Below are positions 36,262 to 43,977 of a stretch of DNA of 64,000 nucleotides, piece after piece. The position numbers were made by a program, and so were the translations under genes. The stretch comes from Actinocrinis sp035653575 (GTDB lineage: Bacteria > Actinomycetota > Actinomycetes > Streptomycetales > Catenulisporaceae). The first letter of the stretch is position 1. Every line of letters begins with the position of its first letter. Below the pieces are notes generated by a model, which was not told the DNA's origin, searched no databases, and saw nothing but the letters and a program-made list of their open reading frames with translations. Location: the NCBI RefSeq assembly GCF_035653575.1, contig NZ_DASRBQ010000068.1, positions 25,946 through 89,945 on the forward strand. Reading direction: 5' to 3'.

Positions 36262-37266
36262 ATGACGACCACCGCCCGCGAGTTCCACCTGGCCGCCCGG
36301 CCGCAGGGCACGCCGGGGCCCGAGCACTTCCGGCTGGTCGAGCGCGAGCTGCCCGACCCGGGCCCCGGGCAGGTGCTGGTGCGCAACGAGCTGCTGTCCG
36401 TCGACCCGTACATGCGCGGGCGGATGAACGACGTGAAGTCCTACGTGCCGCCGTTCGCGCTCGACGCCCCGCTGGAGGGCGGCGCGGTCGGCACCGTGGT
36501 CGCCTCCGGCTCCGACGCGGTGCCGGTCGGCGCGAGCGTGCTGCACATGTCCGGGTGGCGCGACTACGCGCTGCTGCCCGCCAAGCACGCCACGGTGGTG
36601 GACACCAAGCTGGCCCCGGCCGCGCAGTACCTCGGCGCGCTGGGGGTGACCGGCCTGACCGCGTGGGGCGGGCTGCTGTTCGCCGCCGAGTTCAGGGCCG
36701 GCGACACGGTGTTCGTCTCGGGCGCGGCCGGCGCGGTCGGCTCGCTGGTCGGGCAGATCGCCAAGCTCAAGGGCGCCGCGAAGGTGATCGGGTCGGCCGG
36801 CGGCGCCGAGAAGGCCCGGGCGCTGACCGAGCGCTTCGGCTACGACGCGGCGATCGACTACCGCGCCGGGGACCTGCGCGGGCAGCTGGCGCAGGCGGCG
36901 CCGGACGGGATCGACGTGTACTTCGACAACGTCGGCGGCGAGCACCTGGAGGCGGCGATCGGCGCGGCCCGGCTGCACGCGCGCATCGCCTTGTGCGGGG
37001 CGATCGCCCAGTACAACAGCGCCGAGGCGACGCCAGGACCGCGCAACCTGGCCCTGGCGATCGGCAAGCGGCTGACCCTGCGCGGGTTCATCGTGATGGA
37101 CTACCAGCCGCGCTTCGGCGAGTTCGCCGCCGAGATGGCCCCGTGGCTGGCCTCCGGGAAGATCGAGGCCGCCGAGACGGTCGTGGACGGGCTCGAGCGC
37201 ACCCCGGAGGCGTTCCTGAGCCTGTTCACCGGCGGGAACACCGGGAAGATGCTGATCAAGCTCTAG
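36262..37266 (+). CDS. Zinc-free MDR-family NADP-dependent oxidoreductase
   Basis: A 334-residue medium-chain reductase of the prostaglandin-reductase/CurA type, which reduces the double bond of enones with NADPH. Typical blocks are EFHLAARPQGTPGPEHFRLVE, NELLSVDPYMRGRM, GVTGLTAWGGLLFAAEF, the nucleotide-binding GAAGAVGSLVGQIAKLKGA, YFDNVGGEHLEAAI, and the C-terminal GNTGKMLIKL. No catalytic zinc ligands are present. The start at 36262 was chosen over an upstream ATG because the family begins here and GGAAGG lies 9 bases before. It is a single gene ending at a strong bidirectional terminator. Confidence 0.93.
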   Translation: MTTTAREFHLAARPQGTPGPEHFRLVERELPDPGPGQVLVRNELLSVDPYMRGRMNDVKSYVPPFALDAPLEGGAVGTVVASGSDAVPVGASVLHMSGWRDYALLPAKHATVVDTKLAPAAQYLGALGVTGLTAWGGLLFAAEFRAGDTVFVSGAAGAVGSLVGQIAKLKGAAKVIGSAGGAEKARALTERFGYDAAIDYRAGDLRGQLAQAAPDGIDVYFDNVGGEHLEAAIGAARLHARIALCGAIAQYNSAEATPGPRNLALAIGKRLTLRGFIVMDYQPRFGEFAAEMAPWLASGKIEAAETVVDGLERTPEAFLSLFTGGNTGKMLIKL

Positions 37267-37346
37267 CCGGGCGACCGCCGGGCCAGTCCCGGCGCGGCCG
37301 GCTGCGCGGCGCCGGGCCGAGGCTCGAGCGAATCGCGAGACGCCCG

Positions 37347-37393
37347 CGGCGTGTGGCCCGGCCCCTTTCACTCGGGGGCCGGGCCACACGCCG
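37347..37393. terminator. Strong bidirectional terminator
   Basis: A perfect 19-bp inverted repeat with a 9-base loop (TTTCACTCG) between the convergent oxidoreductase and GNAT genes. Confidence 0.85.
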
Positions 37394-37402
37394 TTGTCGC
37401 GG

Positions 37403-38050
37403 CTATCGCGGGATCGGGTCGCCCGGCAGCAGCGAGCCGATCCATCCGTCGTGCCGCTCGCCGCGGTGCACCCACCGGGAGCGCAGCTTGCCCTCAACGG
37501 TGAAGCCCGCCTTGACCGCGACGGCGCGCGAGCCCTCGTTGCCGTCGAAGGCGATCCACTCGATGCGCTCCAGGCCCAGCTGCGCGAAGCCCCAACGGCA
37601 GATCGCGCGCACCGCCTCGACCGTGTAGCCCTGACGGCGCGCCTCGGGCGCCGTCCAGTAGCCGATCTCCGCCATCGCGCCGTTCTTCGCCTCCGGGCCG
37701 CTGATCCCGTGCAGGCCGATCATGCCCAGCAGCTGCCCGCTGGTCGCGTGGTAGAAGCCGAATACCGCGTTGCTGCCCTCCTTCGCCCAGACCGGCACGA
37801 CCTTCTCGACGAAGTCGCGGGCGTGCTCGTACTCGTAGGGGGAGGGCACCGTGGTGTAGCGCTGGATCGCGGGGTCCTGGCAGATGCGGTAGATCGCGTC
37901 GACGTCCGCGGGACTCGGCGCCGTGAGCACCAGGCGTCCGGTGGTGATCATCACACCGGTCAGGTCGCGGACGGACTCGAGCGCGGCGGCGGGGATGTCG
38001 GTCACGGTCCCGCCCGGGGTTTCGGGCGCGTTTGCGGCGGTTTCCGGCAC
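37403..38050 (-). CDS. GNAT acetyltransferase (RimJ/RimL type)
   Basis: A 215-residue GNAT with the RimJ/RimL pattern: ITTGRLVLTAPSPADVDAIYRI, GMIGLHGISG, MAEIGYWTAPEARRQGYTVEA (Q/R-x-x-G-x-A/T acetyl-CoA loop as RRQGYT), LGLERIEWIAFDGNEGSRAV and AGFTVEGKLRSRWVH. It probably acetylates a protein N-terminus or an amino compound. The GTG start at 38050 has AAAGGAG 6 bases upstream, so longer in-frame readings were discarded. It is divergent from the aldolase operon, with about 210 bp between them, and may share regulation with it. Confidence 0.92.
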   Translation of the reverse strand: MPETAANAPETPGGTVTDIPAAALESVRDLTGVMITTGRLVLTAPSPADVDAIYRICQDPAIQRYTTVPSPYEYEHARDFVEKVVPVWAKEGSNAVFGFYHATSGQLLGMIGLHGISGPEAKNGAMAEIGYWTAPEARRQGYTVEAVRAICRWGFAQLGLERIEWIAFDGNEGSRAVAVKAGFTVEGKLRSRWVHRGERHDGWIGSLLPGDPIPR

Positions 38051-38201
38051 GGTGGTCTCCTTTACTGCGGGCGACGCTACCGGGGCGCCGCGCGAGCGAG
38101 CCACTCGATTACCGTGCGGCGGCGGCGCGCGGTGCGATGCGCCGGCGACGCGGTCTTGACAGCGCGGCGCACCGCGACGGAGCATGAACCCGAAGCCAAA
38201 C

Positions 38202-38217
38202 ATGAGCGTGTGTTCAT
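38202..38217. promoter_or_regulatory. Operator-like repeat before the aldolase operon
   Basis: ATGAGCGTGTGTTCAT, an imperfect inverted repeat with ATGA(G/A)C arms, 42 bp before the aldolase ATG. An isolated ATGAAC half-site lies at 38184-38189. It may bind the TetR at the far end of the operon or another regulator. Confidence 0.4.
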
Positions 38218-38259
38218 ATTCCGCGGCGACGCGGACCGAGCGCGAACGAGGTGCCCCCG

Positions 38260-38952
38260 ATGCTGCTGGCCGAAGAACGCGAAGCCCTGGCCGCCGCAGG
38301 CCGCCGCCTTGCCGCGCGCGGCCTGGTCATCGGCACCAGCGGCAACCTGTCCGCGCGCCGCGAGGATCTGGTCGCGGTCACCCCGACCGGCGCGGTGATC
38401 TCCGAGCTGAGCGCGGCCGAGATGACCGTGATCAGCCTGGCCGACGGCGCGATCGTCGAGGGCGAGCTGGAACCGACCAGCGAGGTGCCCATGCACCTGG
38501 CGATCTACCGCGCCACCTCGACCTGCGCCATCGCCCACACCCACGCGGTCACCAGCACCGCGGTCGGCCTGGTGTGCGAGGAGATCCCGCTGATCCACTA
38601 CACGATGCTCTCCCTCGGCGGCGCCCTGCGCGTGGCCCCCTACGCCACCTACGGCAGCGAGCAGCTGGCCGAGCATGTCGTGGCCGCGCTGCAGTACAAG
38701 CAGGCCGCACTCATGCAGAACCACGGCTCGATCGCGATCGGCGGCACGGTGACGCGGGCCGTGGACCACCTGGAGCTGGCCGAGTGGTGCGCCGAGACCT
38801 ACGCGCGCACCCTGACCCTGTCCGCGGCGCTGCCCGGCAAGGCCGACGGCGAGAAGGCCGCCCCGCGGGTGCTCACGCAGAAGGAGCAGGAAGACGTCAT
38901 CAACGTGGCGCTGGCCTCCGGCTACGGCACCACGAAGAAGATCTCCCAGTAA
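38260..38952 (+). CDS. Class II aldolase (L-fuculose-phosphate aldolase/AraD family)
   Basis: A 230-residue zinc aldolase/epimerase. Family blocks are AAAGRRLAARGLVIGTSGNLSAR split around the GN substrate loop, VTPTGAV, the catalytic Glu in TSEVPMH, the zinc ligands HTHAV, and a third His in QNHGS. Such enzymes split a ketose phosphate to dihydroxyacetone phosphate plus an aldehyde. The ATG at 38260 has GAGG 8 bases upstream, and a GTG three codons earlier is the alternative. It heads an apparent operon with a class III aminotransferase and an FGGY kinase, so its substrate may be a sugar phosphate generated by those two. A Lys-rich tail (TTKKISQ) follows the fold. Confidence 0.9.
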   Translation: MLLAEEREALAAAGRRLAARGLVIGTSGNLSARREDLVAVTPTGAVISELSAAEMTVISLADGAIVEGELEPTSEVPMHLAIYRATSTCAIAHTHAVTSTAVGLVCEEIPLIHYTMLSLGGALRVAPYATYGSEQLAEHVVAALQYKQAALMQNHGSIAIGGTVTRAVDHLELAEWCAETYARTLTLSAALPGKADGEKAAPRVLTQKEQEDVINVALASGYGTTKKISQ

Positions 38953-39028
38953 AGCCGCAGCTCACAGCTTGAACTAGTGCAAACCAAGACTGTCCTAGTA
39001 CAGAAAACGGACCGGGAAAGGCGGCGTG

Positions 39029-40579
39029 ATGAGCAGCAGCACGCAGACGGCACACACCGCAGAGGGCAGCGGCGACGCCCGGCCCGCGGACGCCAGCGCG
39101 AGCGAGGGCACGGGTACGGCTCCCGCTCCGGCTCCGGACGCGAGCGGCGCGGGGTACGCGATCTCGCGCTACCCCGACGTCCCGGTGATCGAGAAGCGGC
39201 TGCACCACCTCGTGCACTCCCCGCTGCGCACCCTGCCGCCCGAGGCGCTCTCGCGCTACGAGGCCTGGTACGAGCAGCACGCCGCGGCCTCCAAGGCCCT
39301 GGCCGCCGAGGCGGAGCAGTACATCCCCGGCGGCGTGCAGCACAACCTCGCGCTCAACGACCCCTGGCCGCTGGCGATCACCGCCGCGCAGGGCGCGTAC
39401 CTCACCGACCTTGACGGCAACAGGTACATCGACTTCCTGCAGGCCGGCGGCCCGACCGTGCTCGGCTCCAACTACGCCCCGGTGCGCGAGAAGGTCCTGG
39501 AGCTGCTGGCCTCCTGCGGCCCGGTCACCGGGCTGCTGCACGAGTACGAGGTCAAGCTCGCCAAGCTCATCCACGACTTCATGCCCGCCGTGCAGCGCTT
39601 CCGCATGCTCGGCTCCGGCACCGAGGGCGTGATGGCCGCGGTGCGCGCCGCCCGCGCGTACACCGGCAAGGCGCACATCATCAAGATCGGCGGCGCCTAT
39701 CACGGCTGGAGCGACCAGGTCGTCTACGGGCTGCGCATCCCCGGCACCGGCTCCCTGGAGGCCACCGGCATCCCCAAGGGCGCCCTGGAGCGCACCCACG
39801 AACTGCCTCCCGGCGACACCGCGGCCCTCGGCGAGCTGCTGGCCAAGCTGGAGGAGGACGGGGGCACCGCGGCAGTGATCGTCGAGCCGGTCGGCCCCGA
39901 GTCCGGCACCTACCCGGCCGCCCACGGCTACAACGCCGCCGTGCGCGAGCTGTGCGACCGGCACGGCGCGCTGCTGGTCTTCGACGAGGTCGTCACCGGC
40001 TTCCGCCTCGGCATGGGCGGCGCGCAGGGCTACTTCGGCGTCACCCCGGACCTGACCGTCTTCGGCAAGTGCGTGGCCGGCGGCTACCCGGCCGCGGGCG
40101 GCGTCGGCGGCAAGCAGCAGGTCATGGACGTCTTCGCGGGCGGTCTTACCGCCGCCGGGCAGCGCGCCTTCGTCGGCGGAACCCTGTCCGCCAACCCGCT
40201 CTCCTGCGCCGCCGGCTACCACGCGCTGCTGGAGATGGACCGCACCGGCGCGCCGCAGAAGGCCGGGGCGGCCGGCGACCGGCTGCGCGCGGGCCTGGAG
40301 GCCCTGATCGCGGCGCGCGAGCTGCCTTACGTCACCTACAACTTCGGCTCGATCGTGCACCTGCACACCTCCGGGGTGCTGCACCTGACCCTCGACAACC
40401 CGGACTTCTTCACCGAGCTCGGGCCGCGCAAGGACATGCTCGGGCACATGTCGATGGCGTTCGCCGCCGAAGGGGTCATCACCCTGGCCGGCTCGCGCAT
40501 CTACACCTCCATGGCCGACACCGACGAGGTCGTCGACGAGGCCCTGGCGGCCTTCGACCGCGTCTTCGCGCAGGTCTGA
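39029..40579 (+). CDS. Class III PLP aminotransferase (glutamate-1-semialdehyde aminomutase-like)
   Basis: A 516-residue class III transaminase. The PLP lysine is K347 in VFGKCVAGGYPAAG. Other family blocks are QYIPGGVQHNLALNDPWPLA, YLTDLDGNRYIDFLQAGGP, MLGSGTEGVMAAVRAARAYTG, GGAYHGWSDQ, VIVEPVGPE and LLVFDEVVTGFR. It is not hemL: the substrate-side residues differ, and it has an extra N-terminal 40-residue low-complexity tail plus a helical segment (VIEKRLHHLVHSPLRTL). In context it would remove or add an amino group on a polyol or sugar before or after phosphorylation by the FGGY kinase. GAAAGG lies 7 bases before the ATG; a GTG one codon earlier is possible. It lies 76 bp after the aldolase. 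Confidence 0.9.
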   Translation: MSSSTQTAHTAEGSGDARPADASASEGTGTAPAPAPDASGAGYAISRYPDVPVIEKRLHHLVHSPLRTLPPEALSRYEAWYEQHAAASKALAAEAEQYIPGGVQHNLALNDPWPLAITAAQGAYLTDLDGNRYIDFLQAGGPTVLGSNYAPVREKVLELLASCGPVTGLLHEYEVKLAKLIHDFMPAVQRFRMLGSGTEGVMAAVRAARAYTGKAHIIKIGGAYHGWSDQVVYGLRIPGTGSLEATGIPKGALERTHELPPGDTAALGELLAKLEEDGGTAAVIVEPVGPESGTYPAAHGYNAAVRELCDRHGALLVFDEVVTGFRLGMGGAQGYFGVTPDLTVFGKCVAGGYPAAGGVGGKQQVMDVFAGGLTAAGQRAFVGGTLSANPLSCAAGYHALLEMDRTGAPQKAGAAGDRLRAGLEALIAARELPYVTYNFGSIVHLHTSGVLHLTLDNPDFFTELGPRKDMLGHMSMAFAAEGVITLAGSRIYTSMADTDEVVDEALAAFDRVFAQV

Positions 40580-40618
40580 CCCGGACCCGGCGCAGGATCG
40601 AGGGAACGGGAGAAGCGA

Positions 40619-42208
40619 TTGTCCGCGCGCCTCGTGCTCGGCGTGGACCTGGGCACCAGCGGTCCGAAGGTCGCGCTCGCCGACGCGCGCGGCCGGCTTC
40701 TCGGGCACGCCAAGGCCCCGGTGCCGCTGCGGCTGCTGCCCGGCGGCGGCGCCGAACAGGACCCGCAGGCCTGGTGGAGCGCGATCTGCGCCGCCGCCAA
40801 GCAGGCCCTGGCCGACGCCGCCGCGCACCTGGGCCGGGACCCGGGCCCGCTGGTCGCCGCGGTCTGCTTCTCCGCCCAGTGGGGCGGCACCGTCCCGGTG
40901 GGCGCCGACGGCAGCCCCACGCACCCGGCGGTGATCTGGATGGACGCGCGCGGCGCCGCCTACAGCCGCGCCGTGGCCGGCGGGGCGCCCACGGTGCCCG
41001 GCACCAGGTACAACGCGTGGAAGCTGCGCTCCTGGCTGACCAAGACCGGCGGCGCACCGACGCTGACCGGCAAGGACCCGGTCGGCCAGGCGCTCTTCCT
41101 CAAGCACGAGCGCCCCGAGGCGTACGCCTCGGCCGCGCACCTGCTGGACGTGCCCGAGTACCTCACGCTGCGCGCCACGGGACGCGCCGCCGCCGCGTAC
41201 GACACCGCGGTACTGCGCTGGTGCACCGACAACCGCGCCCCCGGCGCCGTGCGCTGGGATCCGGCGCTGGTGCGCCAGTGCGGCCTGGACCCGGCGAAGC
41301 TGCCCGAGCTGCTCGCCCCCGCCAGCGTGGTCGGGCCGCTGACCGCGCAGGCCGCCACCGACCTGGGCCTGAGCACCGGCGCGCTGGTCGTGGCCGGCAC
41401 CGGGGACACCACCGCGGCCGCGATCGGCGCCGGCGCGGTACGCGACTACGACGCGCACCTGTACGTGGGCACCTCCGCGTGGCTCAGCTGCCACGTGCCC
41501 TACAAGAAGACCGACCTGCGCACCTCCATCGCCTCGCTGCCGGCCGCCGTGCCCGGCCGCTACTGGATCGCCACCATCCAGGACGTGGCCGGCAAGGCCA
41601 TCGACTGGCTGATCGACAACGTCCTGCACGACGAGCGCCCCGAGGCCGCGCTGGAGCAGCTCAATGCCCTGGCCGCCGCCTCCCCGCCCGGCGCCCGCGG
41701 GGTGCTGTTCACCCCCTGGCTCAACGGCGAGCGCACCCCGGTGGACGACTCCTCGCTGCGCGGCGGCTGGTTCAACGCCTCCCTGAGCACCGACCGCGCG
41801 GACCTGGCCCGCTCGGTGTTCGAGGGCATCGCGCACAACGCCCGCTGGATGCTCGAAGCCGTCGAACGCTTCACCGGCCGCACCGGCCCGCAGGGCCTGG
41901 GCGCGCTGCGGTTCATCGGCGGCGGCGCCAGCTCCCAGCTGTGGTGCCAGGCCATGGCCGACATCCTTGACCGGCAGATCCACCAGGTCGCACAGCCGGT
42001 GCTGGCCAACGTGCGCGGCGCCGCGCTGCTCGCCCTGGTCGCGCTCGGCGAGCTGACCTGGGATCAGATCCCGGACCTGGTCGAGATCGAACGCGTCTAC
42101 ACCCCCGACCCGGCCAACCGCGCCGTCTACGACCAGGCCTACCGCGCGTTCCGGGACGTGCACCGGCGCAACCGCCGCCTCTACGCCCGCCTCAACGCCG
42201 CCGAATAA
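40619..42208 (+). CDS. FGGY-family carbohydrate kinase (xylulokinase-like)
   Basis: A 529-residue sugar kinase of the FGGY group. N-terminal phosphate loop VLGVDLGTSGPKVAL, substrate Asp region VIWMDARG, DVPEYLTLRATGR, GTGDTTAAAIGAGAV, the second-domain FTPWLNGERTPVDD and the nucleotide-binding GGGASSQLWCQAMADIL are all present. This is closest to xylulokinase, but the substrate is open. The TTG start has GGGAG 6 bases upstream and the gap to the aminotransferase is 39 bp, so they are one transcription unit. Family 2 encapsulins are known to load xylulokinase-like cargo, and an encapsulin lies 3.3 kb away, but no extra N-terminal targeting tail is seen here. Confidence 0.93.
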   Translation: MSARLVLGVDLGTSGPKVALADARGRLLGHAKAPVPLRLLPGGGAEQDPQAWWSAICAAAKQALADAAAHLGRDPGPLVAAVCFSAQWGGTVPVGADGSPTHPAVIWMDARGAAYSRAVAGGAPTVPGTRYNAWKLRSWLTKTGGAPTLTGKDPVGQALFLKHERPEAYASAAHLLDVPEYLTLRATGRAAAAYDTAVLRWCTDNRAPGAVRWDPALVRQCGLDPAKLPELLAPASVVGPLTAQAATDLGLSTGALVVAGTGDTTAAAIGAGAVRDYDAHLYVGTSAWLSCHVPYKKTDLRTSIASLPAAVPGRYWIATIQDVAGKAIDWLIDNVLHDERPEAALEQLNALAAASPPGARGVLFTPWLNGERTPVDDSSLRGGWFNASLSTDRADLARSVFEGIAHNARWMLEAVERFTGRTGPQGLGALRFIGGGASSQLWCQAMADILDRQIHQVAQPVLANVRGAALLALVALGELTWDQIPDLVEIERVYTPDPANRAVYDQAYRAFRDVHRRNRRLYARLNAAE

Positions 42209-42240
42209 CCGAAGGCGAGCCGCCCGGCACTGACGTCCCG

Positions 42241-42297
42241 GCTGACGCGGCGTCAGCAGGCGCGACGGCGCGGCCTGCCTGCCCGCGCCCGGCAGGC
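42241..42297. terminator. Double hairpin between the kinase and TetR genes
   Basis: Two inverted repeats lie between convergent genes: GCTGACGC-G-GCGTCAGC (42241-42257) and GCCTGCC/GGCAGGC with an 11-base loop (42273-42297). They would terminate both transcripts. The first could also be a protein site. Confidence 0.5.
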
Positions 42298-42302
42298 GGG
42301 AG

Positions 42303-43070
42303 TCAGAGCCCGGTCAGGCGGCCGGTCACCTGCGCCAGATACAGCCGCAGCAGCTCCTTAAGCTCCCCGAGCACGCCCTCGTCGCCGTCCGGGGCCTGCC
42401 GGAACGCGAACTGCAGCAGCGCGTCCGCGACCACCACCGCGATCTGCGAGGAGCGCGCCAGCTGCGCCCCGTCCGGCAGGCCCGCCTGCCGCACCAGGAT
42501 CCGGCGCACCCCCTGCGCGATCGCCGCGTTGTTCGCCTCGTCCGCCCGCGCCAGCTCCGGGGAGAGGTGCCGCCCCGACCACAGCGCCACGTAGCCGGGA
42601 TTGGCGCGGTACAGCTGCGTGAACGCGTCGATCAGCGTGCCCACCGGGTCCTTCCACTGCTGCGCCTGCGAGGCCGCCACCAGCTGCGCTATCGCCGCGT
42701 CGAACTGCCCGATGTAGGTGCCCGCCAAAGCATCGACCACCGCGGCCTTGTCCGGGAAGAACTGGTAGATCGACCCGACCGGCACCCCGGCGACCTGCGC
42801 GATACGCCGCACGGTCAGCGCCTCGAACCCCTCCGCGGACAAGATCGCGTCCGCGGCCTCCAGGATGTGGCGCACCCGCGCCCGCGAGCGCTGCTGGCGC
42901 GGCTGGCGCCGCATCCGCGTGCCCGCCGCCCCCTCGCCCGCGACTGCCTCAGGCCCGCCGTTGCCGACCGCGCTCGCGTCCCCGCCGACCTCGCGGGCAC
43001 CCTCGTCTTCCAGGCGCGCAGCCTCCGCCGCGCCGCCGTCCGCGGCCCACGCTCCCTGCGGCTCCCGCAT
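42303..43070 (-). CDS. TetR family transcriptional regulator
   Basis: A 255-residue TetR. The DNA-binding domain is unusually displaced: residues 1-50 are an acidic Ala/Gly/Glu tail (MREPQGAWAADGG...), then RQPRQQRSRARVRHILEAAD and VRRIAQVAGVPVGSIYQFFPDK give the standard helix-turn-helix. The ligand-binding half follows, with LSPELARADEANNAAIAQGV. The ATG at 43070 has GAAGGG nearby; an internal ATG at MRRQPRQQ would give a normal-length TetR and cannot be excluded. It is convergent with the aldolase-aminotransferase-kinase operon, which it may control. The ligand is unknown. Confidence 0.85.
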   Translation of the reverse strand: MREPQGAWAADGGAAEAARLEDEGAREVGGDASAVGNGGPEAVAGEGAAGTRMRRQPRQQRSRARVRHILEAADAILSAEGFEALTVRRIAQVAGVPVGSIYQFFPDKAAVVDALAGTYIGQFDAAIAQLVAASQAQQWKDPVGTLIDAFTQLYRANPGYVALWSGRHLSPELARADEANNAAIAQGVRRILVRQAGLPDGAQLARSSQIAVVVADALLQFAFRQAPDGDEGVLGELKELLRLYLAQVTGRLTGL

Positions 43071-43219
43071 CGCGCGCCCTTCCCGTCCCGATCCGCCGCC
43101 CGCCCCGGCGCGGCCCCCTTGGCCATGCCGGTTCGCCGCGCGGCGCACCGCTCGACGATACTGTCTGGATCCGCCCGCGAACGCGAACGCGGCCGAGCCA
43201 GAAAGGCGAGCAGCGAACC

Positions 43220-43876
43220 ATGGCCACCCCGACCGAGCAGCCCCGCGCTGTGCGCGTGCAGGGCCAACTCGTCGAGTCCTACCCACGCCGCGCCCCCGAG
43301 GCCGACCGCGGCCGGGTGCTGCGCGTCACCGTGGCCGGCGAGCAGATCCTGCACCGACCCCTCAAACCGGTCACCGAGGAGCACTACGGCAGCGCGCAGC
43401 TGGCCACCCTCATCGACGACATGTTCGCCACGCTCTACGTCGCCGAAGGCGTGGGCCTCGCGGCCAACCAGGTCGACGTCGACCTGCGCGTGTTCATCTA
43501 CGACTGCCCCGACGACCAGGGCGTGCGGCACGTGGGCCACCTGTGCAACCCGGTCCTGGACGAGCTGCCGCCGGACCAGCGCGTCCTGGACGAGGACGAC
43601 GAGGGCTGCCTGTCCGTGCCCGGCCCGTACAAGACCGTCGCCCGCCCGCACCGCGCGGTGGCCCGCGGCTTCGACATGCACGGCAGCCCCCTGGTCATCG
43701 AGGGCACCGGGTTCTTCGCCCGCTGCCTGCAGCACGAGACCGACCACCTCAACGGCTACCTGTACATCGACCGGCTCTCCAAGCGTGAGCGCAAGGACGC
43801 CCTCAAGCAGATGGAGGCGCTGCGCGAGGAGGTCTTCGCCCGCCGCGCCGCCAAAGCCGAGGCGCTGCGCGGCTAG
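43220..43876 (+). CDS. def: Peptide deformylase
   Basis: A 218-residue deformylase that removes formyl from the N-terminal Met of new proteins. The three catalytic motifs are intact: GVGLAANQ, EGCLSVPG (metal Cys) and QHETDHLNG (metal His pair and Glu). The protein has an N-terminal extension of about 30 residues (VRVQGQLVESYPRRAP) seen in actinobacterial paralogues. It is divergent from TetR and convergent with the deacetylase. The ribosome site is weak (AAAGG 15 bases away). fmt is not adjacent, so this may be one of several copies; paralogous deformylases sometimes give resistance to actinonin-like products. Confidence 0.96.
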   Translation: MATPTEQPRAVRVQGQLVESYPRRAPEADRGRVLRVTVAGEQILHRPLKPVTEEHYGSAQLATLIDDMFATLYVAEGVGLAANQVDVDLRVFIYDCPDDQGVRHVGHLCNPVLDELPPDQRVLDEDDEGCLSVPGPYKTVARPHRAVARGFDMHGSPLVIEGTGFFARCLQHETDHLNGYLYIDRLSKRERKDALKQMEALREEVFARRAAKAEALRG

Positions 43877-43902
43877 CCGGCCACACGGCCGCCCGCCACG
43901 AA

Positions 43903-43948
43903 CCGCGGCCCCGGACCCCGCGCCCGAAAGCGGGATCCGGGGCCGCGG
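43903..43948. terminator. Strong bidirectional terminator
   Basis: A perfect 19-bp inverted repeat with an 8-base loop between the convergent deformylase and deacetylase genes. Confidence 0.85.
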
Positions 43949-43977
43949 CGTACCCGCCCCCGTGCGTCACACCGCCC

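Noticed and set aside
39029..40579. hemL (glutamate-1-semialdehyde aminomutase) for heme synthesis
   Set aside because: Fold and PLP motif fit, but the long N-terminus, divergent substrate region and kinase/aldolase context argue against a heme role.
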